From: Siphonodentalium dalli
Taxonomy: Eukaryota > Mollusca > Scaphopoda > Gadilida > Siphonodentaliidae
Length of the DNA: 64,000 bases
Direction: 5' to 3'
NCBI GenBank assembly: GCA_032622095.1
Contig: CP136062.1
Span: 160,080,875-160,144,874, forward strand
In this document: positions 1-10,276 of the stretch, one piece after another
Layout: every line of letters starts with the position of its first letter
Numbering within the stretch: the stretch's first letter is position 1
Made by a program: the position numbers and the translations under genes
Notes under the pieces: model-generated
Told to the model about the DNA's origin: nothing
Databases searched by the model: none
Seen by the model: the letters and a program-made list of their open reading frames with translations, nothing else

Positions 1-272
1 CAATTTTGCTAACATGAAAAGACACATTTAAACTGGAACTATATTATTTCTTAAAGGTGTACTTCCTCTTTGGTTGTGATAAGGAAATCCTATATAGTTG
101 AGGGAAATGTTCAGATAATAAGTTCAACAAAAGGTCATTTGTTAAACTTATTATCTGAACATTTCCTTAGGGATAAATACTCATCAATGAGTATTTAGAA
201 TAGAAAGGGTTAAATTAATGTGATTCTTGCTAATGGTTGTGAATTAAACCAAAATTCTTATTTTTCTTTCAG

Positions 273-458
273 TTGATTCATTGTTGCGTGTTAATGTGGA
301 AACACTGGATGTTAATGATGAGCCACCATACTTCACAAACCGCCCGTATCCATACCTGGCGGTGGTGTCATCCAACGCACACGCGGGACAGCAAGTTTAT
401 TCCGTGGAAGCCGAGGATCCGGACACAGACTCCAACGTTATATACACCCTTGTATCAG
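273..458 (+). CDS. CadN: CadN-like exon A (end of one cadherin repeat, start of next)
   Basis: Acceptor TTTCTTTCAG at 272, donor GTGCGT at 459. The frame gives the end of a cadherin repeat (LLRVNVETLDVNDEPPYF, with the calcium-binding DVNDEPP linker) and the first half of the next (QQVYSVEAEDPDTDSNVIYTL, with the usual AxDPD motif). It starts with two bases of a codon and ends with one base of the next, matching exon B. The first exon of the protein is upstream of the window. A ghost copy of this exon's last 28 bases lies near 1685. Confidence 0.85.
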
Positions 459-544
459 GTGCGTGCTTTAAAGGACAAATGTTAAAATAACTGTGTCAAG
501 GGAAACTGCAAATATCCAACAGCAGTGCCGCATGTCATTAATCA

Positions 545-760
545 TTAATGTAATCTCTAAACCATGGCTTCAGATATTCAGGGCTGGGGGGGGGGGGAAC
601 CTACACATGTACAGTTTACATCACTAATGTAATCTCTAAACCATGGCTTCAATCTCTAAACCATGGCTTCAATCTCTAAACCGTGGCTTCAGACCTTCAT
701 GCAGGGCCAGGAACCAATCTTTTGTCTCTAATATACATGTAAGCTCTAAACTGTAGCTTC
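545..760. repeat. Short tandem repeat with G run
   Basis: The motif ATCTCTAAACCATGGCTTCA recurs several times with a 24-bp core and one longer spacing, next to a run of 12 G. It lies in intron A-B and is not coding. Confidence 0.6.
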
Positions 761-801
761 AGACATTTAGAAGCTGCTATTTCAGGGTCAGGAGCCTACT
801 A

Positions 802-892
802 GTACATGTATCACATTATTATAATCAATAAATTTGAAAAATGATCAAGGAAATATCGGTTGATACAAAAATCAGACTTGGCACTGAAAGGG
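802..892. mobile_element. Half copy of TTAA-flanked palindromic MITE (GTGCCAAGTC family)
   Basis: Only the right arm is present, ending in the GGCACTGAAAGGG terminus followed by TTAA. It matches the arms of the full copy at 42131-42423. The left arm is missing. CCC...GGG ends with TTAA flanks suggest a piggyBac-type source, which is inference. Confidence 0.6.
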
Positions 893-935
893 TTAATGTA
901 CATGAGTTCTAATTAAAATTCGACTCTCGAAGCTA

Positions 936-1147
936 CAGTAATGCCCTAAATAATCGACTCCTTAACCACAGCAGAATTATGGGTAATTTTTCAGGATTTA
1001 GTCGGAATATGGCTTGTTGCAATTCGTCGGAAAGCACACAGTGAAAGCTTTCCGATGAATGGCAACAAGCCAAATTTCCGACTAAATCCTGAAAAATTAC
1101 CCATAATTCTGCTGTGGTTAAGAAGTTGATTATTTAGGGCATTACTG
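936..1147. mobile_element. Palindromic TA-flanked MITE (Tc1/mariner or pogo-like)
   Basis: Two arms of about 100 bp are reverse complements (CAGTAATGCCCTAAATAATC at the left, its complement at the right), with a short spacer near 1030-1050. TA dinucleotides flank both ends (934-935, 1148-1149). A solo arm of the same family is at 40934-41040. No transposase is encoded. Confidence 0.75.
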
Positions 1148-1683
1148 TACACGTTACAGTGTCCAAAGGAAATAGTGGGGATTTCCATTACCTCCACAAA
1201 GCAGTGTCGGCCAATAACAACATTTAGCGATGAAGCCAATCTTACAATTGTAAGAATTCCTATACAGCAACAGGTTGATTCGCCACATACATGTAGCTAA
1301 AAATAGTTCAATAAATTTTCTGACACATTGATAATTTTACACAGTGTTCACAAAATTAGAGATTACAATGATTAATTAAACAATAAAATCGTCTATAAAA
1401 AGTCCAGAAGTGACCATTAATACCCAGCATAGAGAATTGAATTACATATTTCCTAGAATTTCAACCATTAACACCCACATAAACGAAAACTGAAAGAAGA
1501 TATCTGTCAACCATAAAACTGTTTTTGCGGTGTGACGTCATACTGCAGGGATTGTATGCTGAAGCTATTTATAGCAGCGGTAATGTGAAAGACAGTGAAA
1601 TCCTTTAGACTCTAACGCGTAGCCTGTTCGAGGGTTCAATTTTAATTGGAACTTAATATACATGTATCTATCTTATATCTATC

Positions 1684-1713
1684 AAAATACCAATGTTATA
1701 TACACCCTCGTAT
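1684..1713 (+). pseudogene. Ghost copy of exon A 3' end and donor
   Basis: The 28 bases ending TATACACCCTCGTATCAG then GTGAAA repeat the last bases of exon A (TATACACCCTTGTATCAG then GTGCGT) with few changes. No open acceptor or reading context precedes it, so it is a dispersed copy of an exon-intron junction rather than a usable exon. Confidence 0.75.
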
Positions 1714-1965
1714 CAGGTGAAAGATCATGGGAAAAATGCCATGCAAGTATTACATGTAATCGGTATCCCAGAGAGAGAAAACAAGTAACTGCAGTTATGC
1801 CCCTTGGATGAAATCTCTTATAATACCTCCCTCAAGGTGTTCATGGCAGAGACAGCTTAAAACTCTTATAAATTTTATGATCCAACTGAGTGTTTGTACA
1901 CAGCTCTTAGCAAGAGTTATGCCCCATTGTAAAAATCATATTGCAAATTATGTTTCATTTCGATG

Positions 1966-2030
1966 GAGATGAATCACTTTACGTTTATGAACACCCAACA
2001 ACGAAACAAGCACATAAGCGAGACGAGATT
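1966..2030 (+). pseudogene. Ghost copy of exon B 5' end
   Basis: About 65 bases starting GAGATGAATCACTTTACG parallel the first 65 bases of exon B (GAGATGAACCATTTTACA) at roughly 80% identity by eye, including the segment encoding ATGAACACCCA. It lies after the exon A ghost, in the same order as the true exons. This suggests one duplication of the junction region, followed by decay. Confidence 0.75.
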
Positions 2031-2093
2031 AGATTGTGAGCATTAGCAGTTATTCCCCTTGGTCAAAATCATCGCAATTTTTGAAGTGTTTAA

Positions 2094-2484
2094 CCCTTTA
2101 CCCAACAAACCGGCCAAAACCGGCCAAATAAAGCTTCAACAGCCTAAAATATCTTCGGTCTGTCTCAATAGAACCATACAAATATGGATATCATTGGAAC
2201 CGGCTCCTTGACCACATTGTGATAGTTACAGTTATACCCTGTGCCAATGCATTCTCTTATATATGCGAGTCGACCATAGGTCGCCTCGCATATATAAGAG
2301 AATGCATTGGCCTAAAAAAATCTTTTTTTAACACTTTTTACTATTTTTTCTTACATTCTTTAACAATTTTATAATTTTTAATGTGTTAAGCCAATGCATT
2401 CTCTTATATATGCGAGGCGACCTATGGTCGACTCGCATATATAAGAGAATGCATTGGCACAGGGCCCTTCTGTTGGGTAAAGGT
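2094..2484. mobile_element. piggyBac-like palindromic MITE (CCCTTTACCCAACA family)
   Basis: It is flanked by TTAA at 2090-2093 and 2485-2488. The left end is CCCTTTACCCAAC and the right end TGTTGGGTAAAGG. Inside are two long hairpins sharing AATGCATTCTCTTATATATG, separated by an A/T-rich spacer. Full relatives are at 29362-29817 and 44748-45129. TTAA flanks with CCC termini fit piggyBac; no transposase is present. Confidence 0.8.
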
Positions 2485-2544
2485 TTAAATTATTTTGAGA
2501 TTTTTTTTTTTTTTTTTTAGAGACTAACCATATCCAAGGCGTCA

Positions 2545-2890
2545 TTTGTAATGAGGTCCCCAGAGAATGAATTTAGTGATGTTACCCCGTACATTGGGCT
2601 AGCATCAATAAATTAAACCTCTGGGGAACCTCATTCTGCTTATGCCTAATCTTCTGGGAAGTATCTATATATAGTCTCAAATTAACATTGTTTTGGTTAC
2701 TTTTTCCTTTCTGTGAAGTTTCTATATCCACTAATTTGCAGTTCAATCAAGGTGAGTAATGGGTGAGCATCAACAACTTCAATCTGATCCTAGGTCTCCC
2801 ATAGCAGTTGAGGCCTAAGCAGAATGAGGTTCCCAGAGGGTGAAATTAGTGACGCTAGCCCAAACTCACCATTTGGGGACCTAAATCTAA
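2545..2890. mobile_element. Composite foldback MITE (GAATGAGGTCCCCAGAGG family)
   Basis: Each end is a hairpin of about 90 bp (GAGGTCCCCAGAG... with complement CTCTGGGGAACCTC). The middle is about 190 bp with TCAAATTAACATTG and CTAATTTGCAG. The right hairpin is degenerate and ends about 25 bases before the exon B acceptor, so the element supplies sequence next to the branch-point region. Better-preserved copies are at 36892-37308 and 62456-62926. Confidence 0.75.
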
Positions 2891-2915
2891 TCTGCCTCTC
2901 ATTATCTTTCCACAG

Positions 2916-3165
2916 AGATGAACCATTTTACATTGATGAACACCCAGCAAGGCAACAAACACATCGGCGAGATCAGAGTTGCCCAGGGTGCATCATTCAT
3001 TCCCGCACAAACGTACCGAGTGGTAGTCGAGGCTAAAGATCAGAATGCAAATACTATCCAGACGGCCAGAGCGGTTGTGCAAGTGTACGTGGGACGCAGA
3101 GCACCACAATTCCTCGTGGAGAACTACACCGGCGAGATGCGTGAAGGTGGCCAACCAGGTCAAAC
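2916..3165 (+). CDS. CadN: CadN-like exon B (cadherin repeat 1 end, repeat 2 start)
   Basis: Of two adjacent AGs I chose the one at 2914-2915, because it supplies the two bases needed after exon A (G+AG = Glu). The peptide continues the repeat (GEIRVAQGASF, YRVVVEAKDQN) and ends it with VVQVYVGRRAPQF. This linker lacks the DxNDN calcium motif. The donor is GTAAGT at 3166, leaving phase 2. The start of repeat 2 follows (LVENYTGEMREGGQPGQ). Degraded copies of the exon end follow in the intron. Confidence 0.88.
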
Positions 3166-3520
3166 GTAAGTATTACCAATATAGTAACCATAGTAACAAT
3201 CAATTATACTGGCGATATACATGAAAGTGGCCAGCCAGGTCGAACTGAAGTATTACTAATACAGTAACCATGGTAACAATCAATTATACTGGTTAGATAC
3301 GGCCAGCCCAGTCAGACTTAAGTATTACCAATACAGTAACTATCAATTATACCGGCTAGATACATGAAGGTGGCCAGCCAGGTCAAATTTAAGTGTTACC
3401 CGAGTAACAATGAAAATTCCCAAACATGTGGGAGAATTATAATACCAGAGTCATACATGAAAGTGGCCAGTTGGGTCAGGTGTATGTGTTACTGTAGTAG
3501 CAATCAAAATTCCCAAAAAA
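3166..3520. repeat. Tandem copies of exon B donor junction
   Basis: About four degenerate units of 65-85 bp repeat the last 45 bases of exon B plus the first 35 of the intron (ATACTGGCGATATACATGAA, GTGGCCAGCCAGGTC, AAGTATTACCAATACAG). In the clear copies the donor GT is changed (CTGAAGT, CTTAAGT, TTTAAGT), so only the true site keeps ACGTAAGT. Confidence 0.85.
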
Positions 3521-4058
3521 GTTAAAACAAATTGATGGTAAACAAATTTTGAATCTAAATATTTAAATTATAATTTTGATTATTGCCATCAAATAAGCAG
3601 TTATAATAGAGAACATACTATTACAAGCAGCCGATGGTTTGGGAATCCTGTGTAACTACATGTATTCCCACAGAAAGCTGTGTACCATGTCTGATTATTA
3701 TATAAGTCAAGATATATTGTGTCTGATATTTTATTCTTTTTGACAAGTTCACCAGCACTGGGTAGTAAGTAGACTGAATGTAAGTAACTCCAAATCTGAG
3801 CCATATTTGATAGAAATCTGAGCCAAAGTCGCTCAAAATCCAGGCCATAGTTGCTCAAAATCCGGACCGCAACATTAAAGTTTTTATTATTTTTAACAAA
3901 AAATAAACTATCATATTCTCAATCTCCGAGACCAACCTTCTATAAATTATTTTGGCAAAAGAAAGTGCAAATAGAGGTCTGCATTTGGTGCACAGTAAAT
4001 ATTAACAACACAGGTAGTGACAAATTATTCTTAAAATATTGTTTATTTGGTGAATTAA

Positions 4059-4167
4059 CCGTTTCATGCTCTTTCCATCAATGTATCACATTATTATAAT
4101 CAATAAATTTGGAAAATTATCAAGGAAATATGGGTTGATACAAAAATCGGACTTGGCACTGAAACGG
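4059..4167. mobile_element. Short TTAA-flanked MITE
   Basis: A 109-bp unit with ends CCGTTTCATG and GCACTGAAACGG sits between TTAA at 4055-4058 and 4168-4171. It shares its body (CAATGTATCACATTATTATA) with the GTGCCAAGTC palindromic family but carries one arm only. Confidence 0.7.
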
Positions 4168-4425
4168 TTAAGCTTCCTAGAATTTCCCTCTATTTTGCCC
4201 TACTCAAAACTGTGCAGGTCATTTTGTCCTAAGACATTATTAAATTATATAAATTAGGCTTTCCATGTTCCCTCCATATAGGGTTTTTGCAAAATTTCAG
4301 GAAGCTCCAGTCATGAAAGGTTAAATCCAGCGAACCACTTTTCTTTAAATGTTATTAACTACCAACAACACATTAATAAGTAATTTATATATGGTGGCCT
4401 ATTAATCAACATTTTTCTCGCACAG

Positions 4426-4663
4426 ACTTCTGCTAAAGGGAAGTAACCAGGAACTTGTTATCAGGGCGCTAAGCTTCCAGAACCAGACACTACAGTATGA
4501 ACTCACGGACAACAACAACCTGCCGACTGATGTCTTTATCTACCAATCACAGGCTGGAACTGTTGAAGTTCAGCAGACCTTAGATTACGAAACGGGACCA
4601 ACAGGATACTCACTCAAAATCCGGGCCACAGAGTTGACAACCAATCTTCATACGACTGTAGAT
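4426..4663 (+). CDS. CadN: CadN-like exon C (cadherin repeat 2, middle)
   Basis: Acceptor CTCGCACAG at 4425; one base completes the Thr codon begun in exon B, then 79 codons run to donor GTAAGT at 4664. The peptide has the strands of a cadherin repeat: LVIRALSFQNQTLQYELTDN, AGTVEVQQTLDYETG and YSLKIRATELTTN. It is not a simple ATG-started ORF and is visible only by exon joining. Its end is repeated many times in the following intron. Confidence 0.85.
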
Positions 4664-5570
4664 GTAAGTAGCTCAAAATCCAGGACATAGTCACGAATCA
4701 ATCTGCATATCACTGTAGAGATGTAAGTAGCTCAAAATCCAGGACATAGTCACTAACCAATCTGCATATCACTGCAGAGATCTAAGTATCTCAATATCTG
4801 AGCCATAGTCGCTCAAAATCCAGGCCATAGTCACTATTAAACCAATCTACATATCACTGTAGAGATGTAAGTAGCTCAAAATCCAGGACATAGTCACTAA
4901 CCAATCTGCATATCACTGCAGAGATCTAAGTATCTCAATATCTGAGCCATAGTCGCTCAAATCCAGGCCATAGTCACTAACCAATCTGCATGACACTGTA
5001 GAGATGTAAGCTCAAAATCTGGGACATAGTTGTTCAAAATCAGGCCCATAGTCACTAACCAATGTCCATACTACTGTGTATGTAAGTATCTCTAACTCCA
5101 AGCCAAAGTCACTCAAAATCCAGGCCATAGTCACTAATCTATCTGCATATCACTGTAGAGATAGATGTAGCTCAATTTCTTGGCCATAGTTGTTCAAAAT
5201 CAGGCCCGTAGTCACTAACCAATGTCCATACCACTGTAGATGTAAGTAGCTCAAACTCCAAGCCATAGTCACTCAAAATCCAGGCCATAGTCACGAATCA
5301 ATCTGCATATCACTGTAGAGATGTATGTAGCTCAATATTCGGGCCATAATTGTTCAAAATCAGGACCATAGCTGCTCCAAATTGAGCCATAGTCACTCTG
5401 AATCCGGGCCATGGTTGCTCCGAATCCAGGCAGCAGAGTTGCTATCCAATCTTCATACGGCTGGATGTAAGAAGCTCAAAATATGGGCCATAGTCACTCA
5501 AAATCTGGGCATATTTGTTTAGTTAAAATCTGGGACATAGTCACTCAAAGTCCGGGTCAAAGTTGCTCAC
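4664..5570. repeat. Tandem copies of exon C donor junction (about ten units)
   Basis: Units of 65-90 bp repeat the end of exon C and its donor: CTCAAAATCC(A/G)GG, CCAATCT(G/T)CATA, ACTGTAGAGATGTAAGTAGC. The source is CTCAAAATCCGGGCC ... GACTGTAGATGTAAGTAGC at 4611-4672. Several copies keep GATGTAAGT and are potential donors (for example near 4731, 4868 and 5240); others read GATCTAAGT or GATGTATGT. Confidence 0.88.
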
Positions 5571-5641
5571 AATCCGGACGATAATCACTTACAAAATCCT
5601 GCCACCAGATCTGGGCATAAAGTCCTCTATATATCCAGTAT

Positions 5642-6116
5642 TGTCCCTATGACTAGGTTACCAGTATTATCCCTGTGACCTGTTTCACTAGCTGATTGAC
5701 ATTGAAGTAAACTTGGACAACAATTGTAAATGCAAAAGTGCTCAGGTAACATGAAGAATGTAACATGAAGAATGTTATCTTTTAAAACTGAATTATCTCT
5801 AGGCCAAACAAAAATAAATGTCTGGTTCAGGCAGGTTCAGGTAACATATCAGAAGTTTTTTTTTTTCCGTTTAGACATATTCTTATGGGTTTCGAGAAAT
5901 CTGAACGATTTTGAAAACTTTAATTATTTATATGATTTTCTTTGTACGATGCTTTGACTTGACAGATAACAACCCATTCTGAGTTATTGAAAATTATGAT
6001 GTGTTTTTTTCTAAAAAAAAATTTAGAAACAATTCTTGAAAACCATGAAAAAAACTGTAGGGTAGAGTGTTTAATATAGAGTAGGTACAGGCCTCAAACT
6101 ATGGTTCTGGATATTT
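5642..6116. other. Intronic stretch, no feature recognised
   Basis: AT-rich intron with poly-A/T runs. I see no coding pattern, terminal repeats or tandem structure. Confidence 0.5.
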
Positions 6117-6445
6117 ACATAGGGGGAATTTGGTAATGCTACCCTGCACAATGGGCTAGCATCACTAAATTCACCCTCTGTAAAGTATATTTATCATCAA
6201 ATGTTAAATTTGTCAGTTTCTACAGAAACATCTTTAGAAAGATGCTTTATCTTTTTTAGTTTAGTTTTTCTATATCCCCAAATTGGTCGACAACACATTG
6301 CATAATCGAGGTGCCCAATGGGTGCAAGTCACCATCTTCACCATCAGGTCCCCAGAGGATGAATTTGCTGACACAAGCCCACTTTACCAGTGTTTGGGGC
6401 ATGGTCAATAAATTCACCCTCTGGGGACCTCATTCTGCAAATGAC
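6117..6445. mobile_element. Composite foldback MITE copy
   Basis: Same GAGGTCCCCAGAGG family: partial left hairpin (GGTAATGCTACCCTGC...), middle with CTATATCCCCAAATTGG, and right hairpin ending ACCTCATTCTGCAAATGACC. The arms have diverged from each other. Confidence 0.65.
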
Positions 6446-6907
6446 CGGCACCATATTTTGAGACCTTGGTAGGTAGGGAAAACCGGAGCACAAATATTTT
6501 TCACTTTGGCCCTATGAATAGAGTATGGTCGGCTCTTATGTTTACATTTTAAACTTAGCTTAAGATTTATGCAGGTTGTTGAGTCCTTCACCAACAGCCA
6601 TATACTGTTTAATCAAATATAATTTCACATCTCTGTTGACATTGTGACATGACATATCAAATATAGTGGGCTCAAATTTATTTTTCTAAAATTAATGCTA
6701 GCATTGTTAGCTTTCTTTTACGTCATTGAAATATATGTAACAAGCTGCGCAAACTTACTGAAGGAGGCTGTGGTCTTCGATAGCGGAGTACTTTACTTTC
6801 TTACTTCGACGTACCCGGATTCCAGATGGAATGGATAGTTTTCATTGCAATTATTCAATGTTCATTTCTATATAGTGTGAGTATGGATACATAACAATTA
6901 CGGTACA

Positions 6908-7422
6908 CAGGGTCCACGCTGGACCAACATTTACTTTTGCCAAATAAATTGCCAAATGAAAATATTTTTTGCCAAATTCTTTTCTAATTTGTCAAATGCT
7001 ATTCCTGATAGTATAATTTTCCGCAACATTGAGTCTTATTTTGTGGTCTATCATACAACAATAAACCAATCACATTGTAGAAGGGTTGCTTCATCAGAAG
7101 GGCACATTACAGAGGATTATGTAAACACCACCACCACACTAAATGCGGATAGTCCCTCACCATCAATATATACTAAATTACCAATGCTATCAGATTAACT
7201 GCATCTTAATAAAGGTGGTAACTTTTCCTATACCTTATAAAACACCACTATAAATATAATTATATTGTGAGAGTTTCCTGAAATGAATGACCAATATTTT
7301 TCAACTTTCATGAGGAATTAAAAAGTGACTTGCCAAAACTTTTGCCAAATGATAATATTTTTTTGCCAAATGTGAATTATTTTTGCCATTGGCAAATTTG
7401 GCAAGTGGCAGCGCGAACCCTG
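6908..7422. mobile_element. Non-autonomous hAT-like element
   Basis: Inverted ends CAGGGTCCACGCTG and CAGCGCGAACCCTG, with repeated GCCAAATG motifs inside each end. An 8-bp near duplication flanks it (ACGGTACA at 6900-6907, ATGGTACA at 7423-7430). It is 515 bp with no transposase. 8-bp duplications with CAGGG ends are typical of hAT. Confidence 0.8.
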
Positions 7423-8106
7423 ATGGTACATCTTTGTTGGATCAGTGAACATTGAGAGATATGAGTTAAACACTTGTTGACTTCTCAGGGAAATGTATGG
7501 GGATGACTTCTCAGGGTAATGTATGGTAATATTCCGACGAAAGCAGTTGTTGTCTATGGAACAGAACAGAACATAATGGTTAAACACACATAGCATAACA
7601 CGAGAAGTAGAAATTAAAGATGGGATATATAGGCCTAACATGACAATATATAGGTTCAGAAACGGCTGCCAAAGTGGTCGTACTCTAATAAAAGTGTACA
7701 ATGAAAAAACATGACAATTTTACCGATGCATGTTGTCAAATGACAAAATATTCCAATGACATATATGTACTCTTTATATGTTGACCTCTCAGAGAGTTGG
7801 AACTCTGCAAGACTTAGTCACGCCCACAGAGCACATCAATTTTCACCACTTATATTCAGACGGCTGTATCTCCTAAACGCCTCAACATGCAGAGCTGCCT
7901 GATGTGTCATTTTAACGGCGACATACTCAGCTATATCATGATGTACACATTGAATCTGCGCATGCGCGTATATAGTATTCAGTGATATAATGAACCAATA
8001 TATGTCTATATTTACATGTTCCTATATCCTTGTTAGAAAATTCTTCAAATGTTCTAGTCATGTTAAATGTTTTACAAACAACATGGTAATTATAATGAAA
8101 ATTAAT

Positions 8107-8262
8107 TCATTTTCATTATAATTACAATGATGTTTGCATTGTTGCTCATGAATGTATTTTGCACTAATCCATGGCTCAAATTCATTAATTTGTTGCATAA
8201 ATTCTGTTGAGTATAAAGGAGATGGTTCCATAAATGGCTCGATATAGTGTACAGTACCCCTT
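8107..8262. repeat. Dispersed repeat, paired with 17349-17518
   Basis: TTCATTTTCATTATAATTAC, TCCATGGCTCAAATT and ACAGTA(C/T)(A)CCCCTTTAA occur in the same order in both places. It is probably a MITE fragment; I cannot define its ends. Confidence 0.55.
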
Positions 8263-8284
8263 TAATGTGTCTTTAGCCACCACG

Positions 8285-8835
8285 AATAATACATTTTATA
8301 GTCTGCAAATTAGGGGATATAGAAACTTCCCAGAAGGGAAAAAGTAACTAAAAACAATGTTAATTTGAGTCTATATATACTTCCCAGAATATGAGGCCTG
8401 AACAGAATGAGGTCCACAGAGGGTGAATTTGGTAATGCTAGCGCACTATGCGTGATAGCATCACTAAATTCACCCTCTGGGGACCTCATTCTGCAAATGA
8501 CAGACTCACTATTTGCAGGCTTGGAGGGAGACATCTTTTCCCTAAATTATGCCACTTCTCATACTGCATGGCCTCATCTGCTATGGATGACCTAGACTTA
8601 GATTTATGTTCCCAGATGGTGAATATTGTGATGTGCACCCATTGGGCACCTTGATTATGCATTGTGTCGTCTGCTAATTTGGGGATATAGAGAATCTAAA
8701 CTAAAACAAAAATTATTTGTGAATAAGTTTCTAAAGAAATAAACAAACGTTAATTTGATAATAAAGATACTTTGCAAAGAAGATGAGGCCTAAGACGAAT
8801 GAGGTCTCCACAGGGTGAATTTAGTGATGCTAGAC
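8285..8835. mobile_element. Two abutting foldback MITE copies
   Basis: 8298-8526 is the right half of one copy (middle plus hairpin, ending CAAATGACAGACTCACTATT). About 8585-8835 is the middle plus damaged left arm of another. The second stops about 50 bases before exon D. Confidence 0.7.
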
Positions 8836-8884
8836 TGCTGTGCTGTTGGTTTTGTTCACGGAAAATTTGTTTGTCACGTTTCAG

Positions 8885-8996
8885 CTTGCAGTGGAAGTGA
8901 TTGATGTTAACGACAACGCACCACAATTTTCCCTGACAACATATGCCCAGGAAAATGTTCCAGAGAATATCGCTATCGATGACACAGTTGTCACAG
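8885..8996 (+). CDS. CadN: CadN-like exon D (repeat 2 end, repeat 3 start)
   Basis: Acceptor CGTTTCAG at 8884, donor GTTTGT at 8997. The peptide is LAVEVIDVNDNAPQF, a canonical calcium-binding inter-repeat linker, followed by SLTTYAQENVPENIAIDDTVV. It joins in phase 0 to exon C and leaves one base for exon E. The donor is weaker than its neighbours and precedes the largest intron of the window (8.7 kb). Confidence 0.88.
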
Positions 8997-10276
8997 GTTT
9001 GTAACCAGTGAAAAGCATAATTGTCTATGCTATTGTGTGTGAACACCTATTTTGGAAATTTCATATTTACACCCTACTGTGGGTATAAATTTCTACTGTG
9101 GGTGTAAATTTTCAATCGTCATTTCATGGGTTAAACGTTTAAACCAATAGTAGAACTACATCATAAAACAAAATAGTACTTATGTTACATTGATTTAAAA
9201 TTGGAAGTTGTTATAATAACACTTAGTGTTTGTGTTTTTGATGAGGATACGTTTTAAGAGTAAACAGCGGAGTTGTTGAATTCATGGTTCAAATAAAAAC
9301 TAATAAGGCCATACACACTTAATAGTTCGTTTCTCAGGGATCGCCGCGTCCCCCAAAAACCTGCGCCTCCCCCTTATTTATTGGCACCTATAAAATAATA
9401 AATATATAAATACCGCATGTCCCGAACCGCCCCAGACCGATAACTTCGTCTTGAAACTTTACGCAAACTGCAAATCTATCCGGACTGCAAATCTATCCGG
9501 ACTTTACATTCACAAACAAGGGCGGATAATTCTGACGAACTTCCTGTTTAAAATAATAACAGTACAATAACGGTCGTAACGGAAACACGGAATCTTTATA
9601 TGCTCCTGGAAAATTCAACAATAATTGACTATAACTATGCAAATTGATCATCTAACCATCAAAAAAGTTTGGCAACACGCTGGAAACACATTCTAGAATC
9701 GTTTGATTCGTTGTTTTCTTATTTCGAGGAACTTTGGACCAAGAACCGAGAAAAAACATTTTCCGTTAATTCGAAAATCCTACTCCGTCTTGCTCGTCCG
9801 GAATCCGAAATTTCGTTGTGGAAATTCTCCCGGAAGGAAGAAGACTCGTGACAACGAAGACCATTCTTGAAGGAGTACCGTGTTCCCGTTGCAATTTGAT
9901 TTAAAATCTGGCTCTTGCTGCTAAATTTGAACCTTAATTTGTTCACAAATTGGTAGTATATCTTGACATTGAATGATTGATCACATCCAGACTAGCCTAG
10001 TAGAAGTTGAACCGAACAATTTCAATTTAACTTCATATACCACACAAATTCTAAAATTTTATTCTGATATTTGTGTTTATTAACTAGTGCTAACAATGAA
10101 CTTCTTATAGCCAGTACTATTGAGTCTAGATTCCGATACTAGTCGATACTAACAGTCTAACACCTACTAACACTAGTACTCGTTGATGAACATTTGAGCT
10201 GACTCAGTAGATATCCAAGACAATAGATATTCCGATTATAGCTGTAACTTTACACCCAACGGTTTGTTAGTACTAT

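Noticed and set aside
1684-1713. Possible true alternative exon ending at 1713
   Set aside because: No acceptor or open frame precedes the copied exon A end; only the junction was copied.
7318-7701. 127-residue minus-strand ORF
   Set aside because: It overlaps the right end of the hAT-like element and flanking intron. No domain or codon pattern seen.
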